A DNA stretch of 64,000 nucleotides, from the NCBI RefSeq assembly GCF_003732265.1, contig NZ_MOBK01000002.1:434001-498000 (forward strand), read 5' to 3'. The notes beneath the pieces were generated by a model. It saw only the letters and a list, made by a program, of their open reading frames with translations. It ran no database searches and was not told where the DNA came from. Below, piece after piece: positions 8,532 to 17,659 of this stretch (position 1 is its first letter; each line of letters starts with the position of its first letter). The position numbers and the translations under genes are program-made. This DNA is from Pseudomonas brassicacearum. GTDB lineage: Bacteria; Pseudomonadota; Gammaproteobacteria; Pseudomonadales; Pseudomonadaceae.

Positions 8532-8621
8532 TGTGGGAGCGAGCCTGCTCGCGAAGGCGGTGTATCAGCCAATGATTACGTCCACTGACACATTGCCTTC
8601 GCGAGCAAGCCCGCTCCCACA
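8532..8621. repeat. REPIN-like repeat pair, outward type
   Basis: GTGGGAGCGAGCCTGCTCG on the left, its GCGAGCAAGCCCGCTCCCAC counterpart on the right, 90 bases overall, between two convergent acetyltransferase genes. Confidence 0.9.
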
Positions 8622-8638
8622 AGGGATATTCGGTAGAT

Positions 8639-9127
8639 TTATAAGTCGAGCACCATCTCATGCCACGCCATCCCGCCATGATCAGACGCTGAAGGTTTGA
8701 CGTAGGCAAAACCGAAGCCGGCATACAGCGGAATGTGCCGCTCCTTGCACATCAGGTGAATCTGCGTCTTGCCCATAGCGCGCATCCGCTCAATGAACTC
8801 GCCCATCAACTGCTTCGCCAGCCCCAGCCCCTGATAGTCCGGGTGCACCACCACCGACATGATCACCACATGCGGGCCGGCCGGGTCGTGGCCGATCAGT
8901 TCCTTGAACGCTTCGTCCGACATTTCCACCTGAAACGCCGCACCGGAATTGATGAAACCGGCTACAACGCCGTCGACTTCGGCCACGATAAAGCCTTCAG
9001 GCCAAGTGGCAATGCGGGTGGCGATTTTCTCGCGGGTGGCCGCCTCGTCACCTTCGTAGGCAACGGTTTCGATGGCGTAGCAGCGGTCCAGGTCAGTGGC
9101 GGTGACGTTGCGGATGAGGGTGTTCAT
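8639..9127 (-). CDS. GNAT-family N-acetyltransferase (AANAT-like)
   Basis: A 162-residue acetyltransferase. Motif A is VVVHPDYQGLGLAKQLM near residues 91-107; the motif B region is LMCKERHIPLYAGFGF. The spacing and the CYAIE(T) start resemble the arylalkylamine N-acetyltransferase-like group. Acceptor unknown. It converges on another GNAT gene, but the two differ too much to be a recent duplication. Confidence 0.87.
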   Translation of the reverse strand: MNTLIRNVTATDLDRCYAIETVAYEGDEAATREKIATRIATWPEGFIVAEVDGVVAGFINSGAAFQVEMSDEAFKELIGHDPAGPHVVIMSVVVHPDYQGLGLAKQLMGEFIERMRAMGKTQIHLMCKERHIPLYAGFGFAYVKPSASDHGGMAWHEMVLDL

Positions 9128-9291
9128 GGCGGCTCGAAATCAGCGAGGGAAAGGCTGCGAATCATAGAGGAATAAGGTGTTCATATCGATCACTGCCGGC
9201 GCCGTAAAGCCTGCGTATAGGCGCTTTCATTGCTCGAAGGTTCGGATTATTGATGTTCCCGGTTTCACGACATCAATAGGGGGAACACACC

Positions 9292-9402
9292 ATGAGCAGC
9301 GTTCAGATCGGACTTCTTATGTTGTTGGGTATCAGCACGTTTGGTTTCGTCACCTTGTCGATCGACCTGATGCGGGCGCGCCGGATGAAGCAAGGTAAGT
9401 AA
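9292..9402 (+). CDS. Small single-span membrane protein, 36 residues
   Basis: ATG at 9292 is preceded by AGGGGGA and opens a 36-codon frame: a polar start, one hydrophobic helix (residues 6-26, containing LLMLLGISTFGFVTL) and a basic tail (RARRMKQGK), fitting an inner-membrane peptide with its C-terminus in the cytoplasm. It is followed six bases later by a strong hairpin. No family recognised; the arrangement of ribosome site, hydrophobic helix and terminator supports a real gene. Confidence 0.6.
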   Translation: MSSVQIGLLMLLGISTFGFVTLSIDLMRARRMKQGK

Positions 9403-9407
9403 CCCGA

Positions 9408-9436
9408 CGAGAGGCGGACATGCGGTCCGCCTCTCG
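9408..9436. terminator. Hairpin between convergent genes
   Basis: CGAGAGGCGGAC (9408-9419) pairs perfectly with GTCCGCCTCTCG (9425-9436) around a five-base loop. It separates the small membrane-protein gene from the convergent GyrI-like gene; there is no long T tract, so it may act as a bidirectional stop or mRNA 3' end. Confidence 0.65.
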
Positions 9437-9442
9437 CGGTGT

Positions 9443-9928
9443 TCACGGCTTGATCGGCAGCCAGATTTCCAGCACGCCGGTGTTGAGCTTCGGGTTGAAG
9501 TCTTCGCTATAGCGTTCGAATTCCGGGGCGTCCGCCGCCTCTTTGCCGGACTGCGGCAACCAGGTTTTCCAGATGTACTGAAAGGTCTGGGGCAAGGTAT
9601 CCAGCGATCCCTTGTGCTCGAATACCGCGTAATGCTGGGGTTGAACCTCGACCCAACGGTACTTCTCCGGCAGGTCGTCGAGCTTGTCGATCTCGACGCC
9701 GGCGATGTATTCGAATCCACCCTTACCATCCGGATTGCAGCAGATGCCGTAGGTCACTTCGCCTTTTTGACCGGGAATCTGGCCAATCTCGGGAATGAAT
9801 TTTTCCCAGAGATCGGGGATTTTCTTGGAGGTCTCCTGGGTAAATCGTCCGCCAAACCCTGCAATGAGCAGGAAGTGCCCGTGTTCGAAGCGGGGCTCGG
9901 CGGGTTGTACGCCTGTTTGCTCATCCAT
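9443..9928 (-). CDS. GyrI-like small-molecule-binding domain protein
   Basis: A 161-residue stand-alone effector-binding domain of the GyrI/AraC-C-terminal (SHS2) type. Typical features are YGICCNPDGKGGFEYIAGVEI in the middle, the phrase YAVFEHKGSLDTLPQTFQYIW, and the ending LNTGVLEIWLPIK, where the glutamate sits in the ligand pocket of relatives. No DNA-binding domain is attached. Such proteins bind or hydrolyse cyclopropane or cationic compounds; which applies here is unknown. Confidence 0.83.
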   Translation of the reverse strand: MDEQTGVQPAEPRFEHGHFLLIAGFGGRFTQETSKKIPDLWEKFIPEIGQIPGQKGEVTYGICCNPDGKGGFEYIAGVEIDKLDDLPEKYRWVEVQPQHYAVFEHKGSLDTLPQTFQYIWKTWLPQSGKEAADAPEFERYSEDFNPKLNTGVLEIWLPIKP

Positions 9929-9994
9929 GGCTTACTCCTGAGGCTTAAAAATGGGTTCGGCTGGGAGTATAGAAGCCAAACCCGATTCGCCCAG

Positions 9995-10657
9995 TTACAG
10001 GGCGTGCAACTGTTCCACCGCCGCCGCACCGACAAACTCGTTGTACCCCGATAGGATCACGTAGACCGCGAAATAGCAGAAGATCGCCGCCGATGCCATG
10101 TACGAATAGCGCAACAGTTTGTCGCCCAGCAACTTGCCGCCGTGGCTCGCGGCAAAGCACAAACCGGCACTCCACAGCAGACCCGCGCAGAGGAATCCGC
10201 CGAGAAACAGCGCCGAGCTGAGCGCACCACCGCCACCGGAACGGGCGATGAGCGTGCCGCCCACCGCCGCGAACCACAGGATGGCGCTGGGCGAGGACAT
10301 GGCGAGGAAGATCCCGCGGAAAAACTCTTTGCGATGGGAGTTCTGCCCCACCTCTTCGGCCTGCGCCAATGCCGCTTCGTGGTGAATTGCCGAATAGATC
10401 ATCTTCGCCGCGAAATAGATCAGCAACGCCGAACCGCCGATCCACAGCACCCAGCGCACGGTTTCGTATTGCAGCAAAACGGTCATCCCCGCCAGCGCCA
10501 GCACCGCGTAGATCAGGTCGCCGACACAGGTCCCCAGGCCCAGCGCAAAGCCCTGAAAATAGCCGCGTTGCATGGCAAGGGTGATCATCGCGATGTTAGC
10601 CACGCCGATATCCAGGCACAACGAAAGGCTCAGCAAGAAGCCGCTGCTAAATTCCAT
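9995..10657 (-). CDS. LysE/RhtB-family amino-acid exporter
   Basis: A 220-residue inner-membrane protein with about six hydrophobic segments, the early [18 protein letters not shown], the [15 protein letters not shown] segment near residue 40 and the [16 protein letters not shown] segment near 120, as in LysE-type exporters. The ATG at 10657 follows AAGGAA; a TTG lies three bases before it. It diverges from alaC across 139 bases. Export of an amino acid is inferred from the family. Confidence 0.87.
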   Translation of the reverse strand: MEFSSGFLLSLSLCLDIGVANIAMITLAMQRGYFQGFALGLGTCVGDLIYAVLALAGMTVLLQYETVRWVLWIGGSALLIYFAAKMIYSAIHHEAALAQAEEVGQNSHRKEFFRGIFLAMSSPSAILWFAAVGGTLIARSGGGGALSSALFLGGFLCAGLLWSAGLCFAASHGGKLLGDKLLRYSYMASAAIFCYFAVYVILSGYNEFVGAAAVEQLHAL

Positions 10658-10796
10658 CAACCGATTTCCTTCGGAAAAAATTGTTTACTCACTGGCTGGA
10701 CAGTGTGCCACGACTGCCCTTATCTTCCGCAACAGGCCACCGCAGTGGCCAGCGTCGCTCGGACGGTTCCGGGCGCTCACGTTATCCGAGGCAACA

Positions 10797-12014
10797 ATGG
10801 CTAACCCAGGTTCGCCGCGCCGCTTTGCGCGCATAGATCGACTCCCCCCTTACGTATTCAACATCACTGCCGAGCTGAAGATGGCCGCCCGTCGTCGTGG
10901 CGAAGACATCATCGACTTCAGCATGGGCAACCCTGATGGCCCGACCCCGCCGCACATCGTCGAAAAACTGGTGACCGTCGCCCAGCGCGAAGACACTCAC
11001 GGTTACTCGACGTCCAAAGGCATTCCGCGTCTGCGCCGGGCGATTTCCAATTGGTACAAGGATCGCTACGAGGTCGACATCGATCCGGAAACCGAAGCCA
11101 TTGTCACCATCGGTTCCAAGGAAGGCCTGGCGCACTTGATGCTGGCCACCCTGGATCAGGGCGATACCGTGCTGGTGCCGAACCCCAGTTATCCGATTCA
11201 CATCTACGGTGCCGTGATTGCCGGCGCCCAGGTGCGTTCAGTGCCGCTGATTCCGGGCGTGGATTTCTTCGCCGAACTGGAACGGGCGATTCGCGGCTCG
11301 ATCCCGAAACCGAAAATGATGATCCTCGGCTTCCCGTCCAACCCTACCGCGCAATGCGTGGAGCTGGATTTCTTCGAACGGGTGATCGCCCTCGCCAAGC
11401 AGTACGACGTACTGGTGGTGCACGACCTGGCCTACGCCGACATCGTCTACGACGGCTGGAAAGCCCCGTCAATCATGCAAGTGCCGGGTGCCAAGGACAT
11501 TGCGGTGGAATTTTTCACCTTGTCCAAGAGCTACAACATGGCGGGTTGGCGGATCGGTTTCATGGTCGGCAACCCGGAACTGGTCAACGCCCTGGCGCGG
11601 ATCAAGAGTTACCACGACTACGGCACCTTCACCCCGCTGCAAGTCGCGGCGATTGCAGCGCTGGAAGGCGATCAGCAATGCGTCAAGGACATTGCCGAGC
11701 AGTATCGGCAGCGGCGCAACGTGCTGGTTAAAGGCCTGCATGAACTGGGCTGGATGGTCGAGAACCCGAAAGCGTCGATGTATGTCTGGGCCAAGATTCC
11801 CGAGGCGTATGCGCACTTGGGCTCGCTGGAGTTCGCCAAGAAACTGCTGGCCGAAGCCAAGGTCTGCGTCTCGCCGGGCGTGGGGTTTGGTGAGTATGGG
11901 GATGATCATGTGCGCTTCGCGCTGATCGAAAACCAGGACCGGATTCGTCAGGCTGTGCGCGGGATTCGCGCGATGTTCAGGGCGGATGGGCTAGTCGCCA
12001 AATCTAACGCCTGA
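10797..12014 (+). CDS. alaC: Alanine transaminase, class I/II PLP aminotransferase
   Basis: A 405-residue fold-type I aminotransferase close to AlaC (glutamate-pyruvate aminotransferase). The start [20 protein letters not shown] and the [19 protein letters not shown] segment are typical. The PLP lysine is in [16 protein letters not shown] (around residue 245), with N and Y ligands in [13 protein letters not shown] and [14 protein letters not shown]. The ATG at 10797 follows GAGG; a longer open frame to 10572 is not supported. It converts pyruvate and glutamate to alanine and 2-oxoglutarate. Confidence 0.9.
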   Translation: MANPGSPRRFARIDRLPPYVFNITAELKMAARRRGEDIIDFSMGNPDGPTPPHIVEKLVTVAQREDTHGYSTSKGIPRLRRAISNWYKDRYEVDIDPETEAIVTIGSKEGLAHLMLATLDQGDTVLVPNPSYPIHIYGAVIAGAQVRSVPLIPGVDFFAELERAIRGSIPKPKMMILGFPSNPTAQCVELDFFERVIALAKQYDVLVVHDLAYADIVYDGWKAPSIMQVPGAKDIAVEFFTLSKSYNMAGWRIGFMVGNPELVNALARIKSYHDYGTFTPLQVAAIAALEGDQQCVKDIAEQYRQRRNVLVKGLHELGWMVENPKASMYVWAKIPEAYAHLGSLEFAKKLLAEAKVCVSPGVGFGEYGDDHVRFALIENQDRIRQAVRGIRAMFRADGLVAKSNA

Positions 12015-12024
12015 CACATAACAC

Positions 12025-12114
12025 TGTGGGAGCGGGCTTGCTCGCGAAGGGGGCCTGACATTCAACGATGATGTTGACTGTCAGACCGCTTTCGCGAGCA
12101 AGCCCGCTCCCACA
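12025..12114. repeat. REPIN-like repeat pair, outward type
   Basis: TGTGGGAGCGGGCTTGCTCG and its reverse complement bound a 90-base element between convergent alaC and gntT. Confidence 0.92.
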
Positions 12115-12162
12115 TTTGTTTGATGGTGATCACAAGAACCGTGTCAGCACCTGCTTTTTTGC

Positions 12163-13515
12163 TTAAACGAACATCGACAGCAGCAGGATAAAGCCCAGCG
12201 CAACCACGGACAGGATGGTTTCCATCGCGGTCCAGGTCTTGAAGGTTTCTGCCACGGTCATGTTGAAGTACTGCTTCACCAGCCAGAAACCCGCGTCGTT
12301 GACGTGAGACAGGACCAACGAACCGGCACCGGTGGCCAACACCAGCAGCTCACGGTTCACACCCGGAATCATCCCCACCACCGGCACCACAATGCCCGCG
12401 CCAGTAATGGTTGCCACAGTGGCCGAACCCGTTGCCACGCGAATCACCGCCGCCACCAGCCACGCCAGCAGGATCGGCGAGATCTGTGCATTCACCGCCA
12501 TGTGGCCGATCACGTCACCCACGCCACTGGTCACCAGCATCTGCTTGAAGCCACCACCGGCACCGATGATCAGAATGATCGCGGCAGTCGGCGCGAGGCT
12601 CGAATCGAGCCATTTCAGAATGCGTTTCGAGTCGATGCCCTGACGGTGACCGAAGGTGTACAGCGACAGCAGCAGCGCCAACAGCAACGCCGAGATCGGG
12701 TGACCGATCAGGTCCATGAAGGAGCGGGCGAAATTGCCGTCCGGCAGCACCACGTCGGCAAAGGTCTTGAGCAACATCAGGAACACCGGCAGCAGCACGG
12801 TGACCAGCGTGATGCCGAAGCTTGGCAGGTCAGCCGATTCCGGCTCGCGCGCCAGTTGATCCACCAGTTCCTGGTTAGGATGGCCGGGGATGTACTTGGC
12901 AATGAACGTACCGAAGATCGGGCCGGCAATGATGGCCGTTGGCAGCGCCACAATCAGCCCGTAGAGAATGGTTTTACCGATGTCGGCACCGAACACGCCG
13001 ATGGCCAGCAGCGGCCCCGGGTGCGGCGGAACCAGACCGTGCACGGCGGACAGACCGGCCAGCAGCGGGATACCAATCTTGATGATCGACACGCCGGTGC
13101 GGCGCGCCACGATGAACACCAGCGGAATCAGCAGCACAAAACCGATTTCGAAGAACAGCGGAATGCCGACCAGGAAGGCTGCGAACATCATCGCCCACTG
13201 CACTTTGTCTTTGCCGAACGCGCGAATCAGCGTCTGGGCAATCTGATCCGCCCCGCCCGACTCGGCCATCATTTTGCCGAGCATGGTGCCCAGCGCGAGG
13301 ATGATCCCGACAAAACCGAGCACCCCACCGAAGCCGTCCTGGAACGCTTTGATAACGGTACCGATCGGCATGCCGGAGGTCAGCCCGAGAAAGGCTGCGG
13401 CGATGATCAGGGCAATGAACGGGTGAAATTTGAACTTGGTAATCAGGAATATAAGCCCGATCACCGTGACCACTGCATCGAGCAGCAGGAACGTCTCGTG
13501 GGACATGCCAAACAT
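12163..13515 (-). CDS. gntT: Gluconate permease, GntP family
   Basis: A 450-residue inner-membrane gluconate:H+ symporter with about twelve to fourteen hydrophobic segments. Family features include GLVPPHPGPLLAIGVFGADIG near residue 160, IIGAGGGFKQMLVTSGVGD near 325, and SHVNDAGFWLVKQYF near 410. AGGAG precedes the ATG. It lies 82 bases downstream of gntK, and an operator-like site (13575-13589) in that gap suggests its own GntR-controlled promoter. Confidence 0.95.
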   Translation of the reverse strand: MFGMSHETFLLLDAVVTVIGLIFLITKFKFHPFIALIIAAAFLGLTSGMPIGTVIKAFQDGFGGVLGFVGIILALGTMLGKMMAESGGADQIAQTLIRAFGKDKVQWAMMFAAFLVGIPLFFEIGFVLLIPLVFIVARRTGVSIIKIGIPLLAGLSAVHGLVPPHPGPLLAIGVFGADIGKTILYGLIVALPTAIIAGPIFGTFIAKYIPGHPNQELVDQLAREPESADLPSFGITLVTVLLPVFLMLLKTFADVVLPDGNFARSFMDLIGHPISALLLALLLSLYTFGHRQGIDSKRILKWLDSSLAPTAAIILIIGAGGGFKQMLVTSGVGDVIGHMAVNAQISPILLAWLVAAVIRVATGSATVATITGAGIVVPVVGMIPGVNRELLVLATGAGSLVLSHVNDAGFWLVKQYFNMTVAETFKTWTAMETILSVVALGFILLLSMFV

Positions 13516-13574
13516 TAGGGGTGTCTCCTGGTTGTTGTTGTTATTAAAGCGGGTAATTCGCGAGCCATCAGGAC

Positions 13575-13589
13575 AGCGCTATCTTTTTT
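13575..13589 (-). promoter_or_regulatory. Candidate GntR operator upstream of gntT
   Basis: The minus strand reads AAAAAAGATAGCGCT, sharing AAG-N-TAGCGCT with two other sites of this locus and with the published Pseudomonas GntR operator pattern. It lies about 60 bases before the gntT start. Confidence 0.65.
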
Positions 13590-13597
13590 GGCAACAC

Positions 13598-14131
13598 TCA
13601 TACGGCCTGTTTCAGGCCGTGTGCCTGCCACCAGACATGCGCTTGCGACGCCAGTTGCTCAACGCTGTGGGTCGATGCATCCAGTGCCAAGGTCAACGGC
13701 TCGCCCACGGGGGATTCGAGGGTGGCGAACTGGCTGTCGATCAGGGTCGATGGCATGAAGTGCCCCGGCCGGTGCGACACACGCTCCGCGGCGACTTCAG
13801 GGGTCAATTCAAGGAACACGAAGCCCAGGCCCGGCAAGGCGCTGCGCAACACTTCGCGGTAACTGTGTTTGAGGGCCGAGCAGGTCAGCACCGGGCGTTC
13901 GCCCTTGGCGTCGACGCGGCGCAGTTCATCGCACAGGCTGTCGAGCCAGCCGGCACGGTCCTGATCGTTCAGGGGGATACCCGCGCTCATCTTTTCGATA
14001 TTGGCGGCAGGGTGGAAAGTATCGCCTTCAATGGCAGTGGCGCCGCTGAGTTGGCACAAGGCCTCGCTGACGCATGTCTTGCCGCAACCGGCAACGCCCA
14101 TGATGACCAGGGCGGTGATGGGATGATTCAT
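13598..14131 (-). CDS. gntK: Gluconokinase
   Basis: A 177-residue cytoplasmic kinase that makes 6-phosphogluconate from gluconate, the entry point to the Entner-Doudoroff enzymes encoded 25-40 kb away. The P-loop is GVAGCGKT (residues 12-19); GDTFHPAANIEKMSAGIPL and the TCSALKHSYREVLR segment are typical of the GntK family. Length is normal. It diverges from gntR and precedes gntT. Confidence 0.95.
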   Translation of the reverse strand: MNHPITALVIMGVAGCGKTCVSEALCQLSGATAIEGDTFHPAANIEKMSAGIPLNDQDRAGWLDSLCDELRRVDAKGERPVLTCSALKHSYREVLRSALPGLGFVFLELTPEVAAERVSHRPGHFMPSTLIDSQFATLESPVGEPLTLALDASTHSVEQLASQAHVWWQAHGLKQAV

Positions 14132-14152
14132 GTAACACCTCAGCGCGCAGAC

Positions 14153-14167
14153 AGCGCTACCTTTGCC
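14153..14167 (-). promoter_or_regulatory. Candidate GntR operator upstream of gntK
   Basis: Minus strand GGCAAAGGTAGCGCT, about 22 bases before the gntK ATG; it shares AAG-N-TAGCGCT with the gntT and gntR sites. Confidence 0.65.
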
Positions 14168-14302
14168 AGTTATGACACTCGATCAAAAGTAGAAGTTGCC
14201 GACGCCTTCTTGTCATTTTTGTGGGTTGCAGCATTTTCGTCCCAGCGCCAAAAAGCGAGGTTCAGGCAAAACTCGCTTACGCATTTGCAGCTGCTTCGGG
14301 AC

Positions 14303-14316
14303 AGCGCTACCTTAGT
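14303..14316 (-). promoter_or_regulatory. Candidate GntR operator upstream of gntR
   Basis: Minus strand ACTAAGGTAGCGCT fits the pattern AC-N-AAG-N-TAGCGCT exactly. It lies about 30 bases before the gntR start, so GntR probably represses itself. Confidence 0.7.
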
Positions 14317-14345
14317 GCCTTGAATTTTGTTTGGCAAGCCGCCCG

Positions 14346-15377
14346 ATGACCTCCCCTAAAAACGATAAAAATACCCGCACCACTGGCCGCCCTACCCTCA
14401 ATGAAGTGGCCCGACTGGCCGGGGTCAGCCCGATTACCGCCTCCCGTGCGTTGCGCGGCGTCAGTACCGTGGCCACCGAACTGGTGGAAAAAGTCCAGAA
14501 AGCCGCGCTTGAACTCAACTACGTGGTCAACCCCGCCGCCCGCGCCCTGGCGTCGGCGCAGAGCCATTCGGTGGTGGTGTTGGTGCCGTCACTCTCCAAC
14601 CTGTTGTTCATCGACACCCTGGAAGCCATTCATCAGGTACTTCGCCCCAAGGGCTTCGAAGTGCTGATCGGCAACTTCCACTACTCACGCGATGAAGAAG
14701 AAAACCTGCTGCGCAACTACATGGCCTATCAGCCTCGCGGCTTGCTGCTGACCGGTTTTGACCGCACGGAAAGTTCACGACGGATGATCGAAGCCAGCAA
14801 TATTCCCTGCGTGTACATGATGGAACTGGACAGCGCGGCGGGGGTGAATTGCGTGGGCTTCTCGCAATTGGCCGCCGGCGAAACAGCAGCTCAACATTTG
14901 CTGTCCCGTGGTCGCAAGCGCTTGGCCTACATCGGCGCCCAACTGGACCAACGGACGTTGCTGCGCGGCGAAGGTTTTCGCAAAGCCCTGCAAAAGGCCG
15001 GTTTGTACGACCCCGATCTCGAAGTACTGACCCCGCGTGCCTCGTCCGTCGGCTTGGGCGGCGAGCTGTTTCTGCAACTGCTGGCCAGTCATCCCGATGT
15101 CGATGCGATCTTCTTTGGCAACGACGACCTGGCCCAAGGCGCACTGCTTGAAGCCATGCGCCATGGCATCAAGATCCCGGAACGAGTCGCCATCCTCGGC
15201 TTCAACGACCTGCCCGCCTCGGCGCACATGGTGCCGCGCCTGAGCAGCATCAATACGCCGCGCGAGGCCATTGGCCGGCGTTCGGCGGAGTTGATGTTGA
15301 CGTTGCTGGCGGGGAATTCAGTGGCCAAACCGGTGCAGGACATGGGGTTTGAACTGAAAATCCGGGAAAGCACATAA
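14346..15377 (+). CDS. gntR: Gluconate repressor, LacI family
   Basis: A 343-residue LacI/GalR-type regulator. The helix-turn-helix is TLNEVARLAGVSPITASRAL (around residues 14-33), followed by the hinge and a periplasmic-binding-protein-like effector domain (VVVLVPSLSNLLF; the late FFGNDDLAQGAL). The ATG at 14346 is preferred; the frame also has one at 14331. Its position opposite gntK-gntT and the three matching sites identify it as the gluconate-responsive repressor. It is of LacI type in spite of its name. Confidence 0.92.
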   Translation: MTSPKNDKNTRTTGRPTLNEVARLAGVSPITASRALRGVSTVATELVEKVQKAALELNYVVNPAARALASAQSHSVVVLVPSLSNLLFIDTLEAIHQVLRPKGFEVLIGNFHYSRDEEENLLRNYMAYQPRGLLLTGFDRTESSRRMIEASNIPCVYMMELDSAAGVNCVGFSQLAAGETAAQHLLSRGRKRLAYIGAQLDQRTLLRGEGFRKALQKAGLYDPDLEVLTPRASSVGLGGELFLQLLASHPDVDAIFFGNDDLAQGALLEAMRHGIKIPERVAILGFNDLPASAHMVPRLSSINTPREAIGRRSAELMLTLLAGNSVAKPVQDMGFELKIREST

Positions 15378-15383
15378 CCCCCC

Positions 15384-15472
15384 TGTAGGAGTGAGCCTGC
15401 TCGCGATGGCGGTCTCACCGTCAAATCTCCGTTGACTGACATTCCGCTATCGCGAGCAGGCTCACTCCTACA
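15384..15472. repeat. REPIN-like repeat pair, TGTAGGAGTGAG subtype
   Basis: Outward pair with TGTAGGAGTGAGCCTGCTCG on both ends instead of TGTGGGAGCG. Between convergent gntR and a LysR gene. Confidence 0.9.
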
Positions 15473-15488
15473 AGGGATCGATGTTGGT

Positions 15489-16361
15489 TCAGCGGCCCAT
15501 CAGTTCGACAAACGCCAACGCGCCTTTCTGCAACGGTTGGCTTTTGAGCCACACGGCATGCACCGGCAACTCCAGTCCATTCTCGATGTTGCGAAAGTTC
15601 AGGCGCTTGAGCCGTCCGGCATCGAGTAGCGGCTGGACCACAGACACCGGAAAGTTGCCCCAACCCAATCCCGCTTCGACCATCTCCAGCGCCATCGCCA
15701 AGGTGTCGGTGCGCCAGTAAGACTCGCCGACCAAGGGCCGGGTTTCGCTGATCGGCAAGTCGCGGCTGGCGACGATGATTTGCCGGACGTTGACCAGATC
15801 CTCGAGGAACAAATCCCGCCCCTCAAGCAACGGATTGTCCGCCGCGAGCGTGGCGATCATCCGCTCCGTGCCGACAAACTGAAACCGCTCCAGCACATTC
15901 ATGCTGAGCCCGGCGAAGGCCAGGCACACGCTGACCCGGCCGCTGTGCAGCATGGCCAACACATCATCCTGCGGCGCACTGAGCACTTCGATCTCCAGCA
16001 GTGGATGACGTTCGGCAATCACCTTGATCGCCGCCATCAAACGCCCCTTGTCGATGTCCGCCACGACGCCTATCGACAACTTGCTTTCCAGTCCCAGCGA
16101 CAACTCGATGGCATGCACTTGCAGTTGCTTGAGTTGCTCGGCGATCAGTCGAGCGTGCGGCACCAGCGCACAGGCCATGGCGGTTGGCACCGGTTCGCGG
16201 TGGCTGCGATCAAACAGCGTATAACCCAGTTCAGCCTCCAGGTTGGCGATGCTCATGCTCACCGCTGAAGGCACTTTACCCAGCGCCCGCGCAGCCGCTG
16301 AAAAAGAGCCGCGTTCGATCACCGCAAGAAACAACTCGATGCTGTCGCTGTTGAAATTCAT
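15489..16361 (-). CDS. LysR-family regulator, divergent from a second PACE gene
   Basis: A 290-residue LysR regulator with helix-turn-helix GSFSAAARALGKVPSAVSMS near residues 18-37 and a standard effector domain. The minus-strand ATG at 16361 follows GGTGG; five more residues are possible upstream. It diverges across 121 bases from a PACE efflux gene, repeating the arrangement at 3.8-5.2 kb. The two LysR proteins share the SFSAAAR-LG start and similar layout, suggesting related origin. Confidence 0.89.
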   Translation of the reverse strand: MNFNSDSIELFLAVIERGSFSAAARALGKVPSAVSMSIANLEAELGYTLFDRSHREPVPTAMACALVPHARLIAEQLKQLQVHAIELSLGLESKLSIGVVADIDKGRLMAAIKVIAERHPLLEIEVLSAPQDDVLAMLHSGRVSVCLAFAGLSMNVLERFQFVGTERMIATLAADNPLLEGRDLFLEDLVNVRQIIVASRDLPISETRPLVGESYWRTDTLAMALEMVEAGLGWGNFPVSVVQPLLDAGRLKRLNFRNIENGLELPVHAVWLKSQPLQKGALAFVELMGR

Positions 16362-16482
16362 CCACCGTCCTATCAATAAAACTGAAAGCTACTGACTTTT
16401 TCTGTCACGTCCATTGAAGCTATCTTTCGCCGCCTTCGCCAGTGCTGCTGGTTTCAGGTTCGCAAGAAAGAGGCAAATTTCC

Positions 16483-16914
16483 ATGCAAGGCGTCAAACGC
16501 AAACTGGTCTACGTGTCGTTGTATGAAGTCATCGGCATGACGTTTTCGGCACTCGGCCTGGCGCTGTTGTCCGGTACTTCCCCAGGCAGTACCGGCCCCT
16601 TGGCGGTGATCATCACCACCATTGCCGTGACCTGGAATTTCATCTACACCTCGCTGTTCGAGCACTGGGAAAGTCGCCAGTTATCACGCACCCGCACCGT
16701 TAAACGGCGTATCGCCCATGCGGTGGGTTTTCAACTAACCTTGATAGTGTTTCTCATCCCGTTGATTGCCTGGTGGATGAACATCAGTCTGGTGCAAGCC
16801 TTCCTGCTGGACTTGGCACTGATCCTCTTCATTCCGTGCTACACCTTCGCGTTCAACTGGCTGTTTGATCGCACGTTTGGTTTGCCAACGTCGGCGCTGC
16901 CGGATCCGGTTTGA
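16483..16914 (+). CDS. PACE-family efflux transporter (second copy)
   Basis: A 143-residue four-helix inner-membrane protein. Glutamate at position 15 (YVSLYEVIG) matches the essential E15 of AceI; the paired repeats end in NFIYTSLFEHWE and TFAFNWLFDR. The ATG at 16483 follows an AGAGG site; the longer frame from 16414 has no signal. It differs strongly from the PACE protein at 3793-4230, so substrate ranges may differ. Confidence 0.87.
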   Translation: MQGVKRKLVYVSLYEVIGMTFSALGLALLSGTSPGSTGPLAVIITTIAVTWNFIYTSLFEHWESRQLSRTRTVKRRIAHAVGFQLTLIVFLIPLIAWWMNISLVQAFLLDLALILFIPCYTFAFNWLFDRTFGLPTSALPDPV

Positions 16915-16929
16915 TAACGGAGTAGTTCA

Positions 16930-17562
16930 ATGGAACATGCACTGAAGATTCTGGGTAAGGCGTCGTCCATCAACGTCAGAAAAGTCCTGTGGACCTGTGA
17001 GGAACTGGGCGTCACCTACGAGCGTGAGGACTGGGGCAGCGGTTATGCGTCGACCCACACGCCGGAGTTTCTGCGGCTGAACCCCAATGCTCAGGTGCCG
17101 GTGATCATCGACGACGCGGGCGTGCTGTGGGAGTCGAATACCATCTGCCGCTACCTGGCCGGCAAACACCAAAACACCGATCTGTTGCCGCATGACCCGG
17201 CGGCGCGTGCGCGGGTGGAACAGTGGATGGATTGGCAAGCCACCGAGCTCAACCCGTCCTGGAGCTACGCATTTACCGCGTTGGTGCGCAAGGACCCAGA
17301 GTTCCAGGACCTGCACCGGATTGCCGTCGGCGTGCGCGGCTGGAACCAGAAAATGGCCATCCTCGAACATCAACTCGCGACCACCAAAGCCTATGTCGCC
17401 GGGCCTCGATTTACCCTGGCCGACATTGTCGTCGGGCTGTCGGTCAACCGTTGGCTGATGACCCCGATCGAGCGCCCGGACTTCCCCGCCATCGACGAAT
17501 ACTTCCAGCGCCTGGCACAACGCCAGGGCTTCCTGAAACACGGCTGTAACGGCTTGCCATGA
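16930..17562 (+). CDS. Glutathione S-transferase
   Basis: A 210-residue GST with an N-terminal thioredoxin-like domain. Active-site serine is likely in the first loop (KASSINVRKVLW, residues 10-21); NPNAQVPVI carries the cis-proline, and WESNTICRYLAG binds glutathione. The all-helical C-terminal domain begins near residue 90. It starts 15 bases after the PACE gene on the same strand and is probably cotranscribed, linking conjugation and efflux. Confidence 0.9.
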   Translation: MEHALKILGKASSINVRKVLWTCEELGVTYEREDWGSGYASTHTPEFLRLNPNAQVPVIIDDAGVLWESNTICRYLAGKHQNTDLLPHDPAARARVEQWMDWQATELNPSWSYAFTALVRKDPEFQDLHRIAVGVRGWNQKMAILEHQLATTKAYVAGPRFTLADIVVGLSVNRWLMTPIERPDFPAIDEYFQRLAQRQGFLKHGCNGLP

Positions 17563-17659
17563 CAGCGCGGCGGTCGAACCCTGCCGCCTGACGGCAACTC
17601 CTGACCGCTATTCACCCCTCGAGCCCCGTAAACCCGTCGCGCAAGAGATTGCCGATCGC

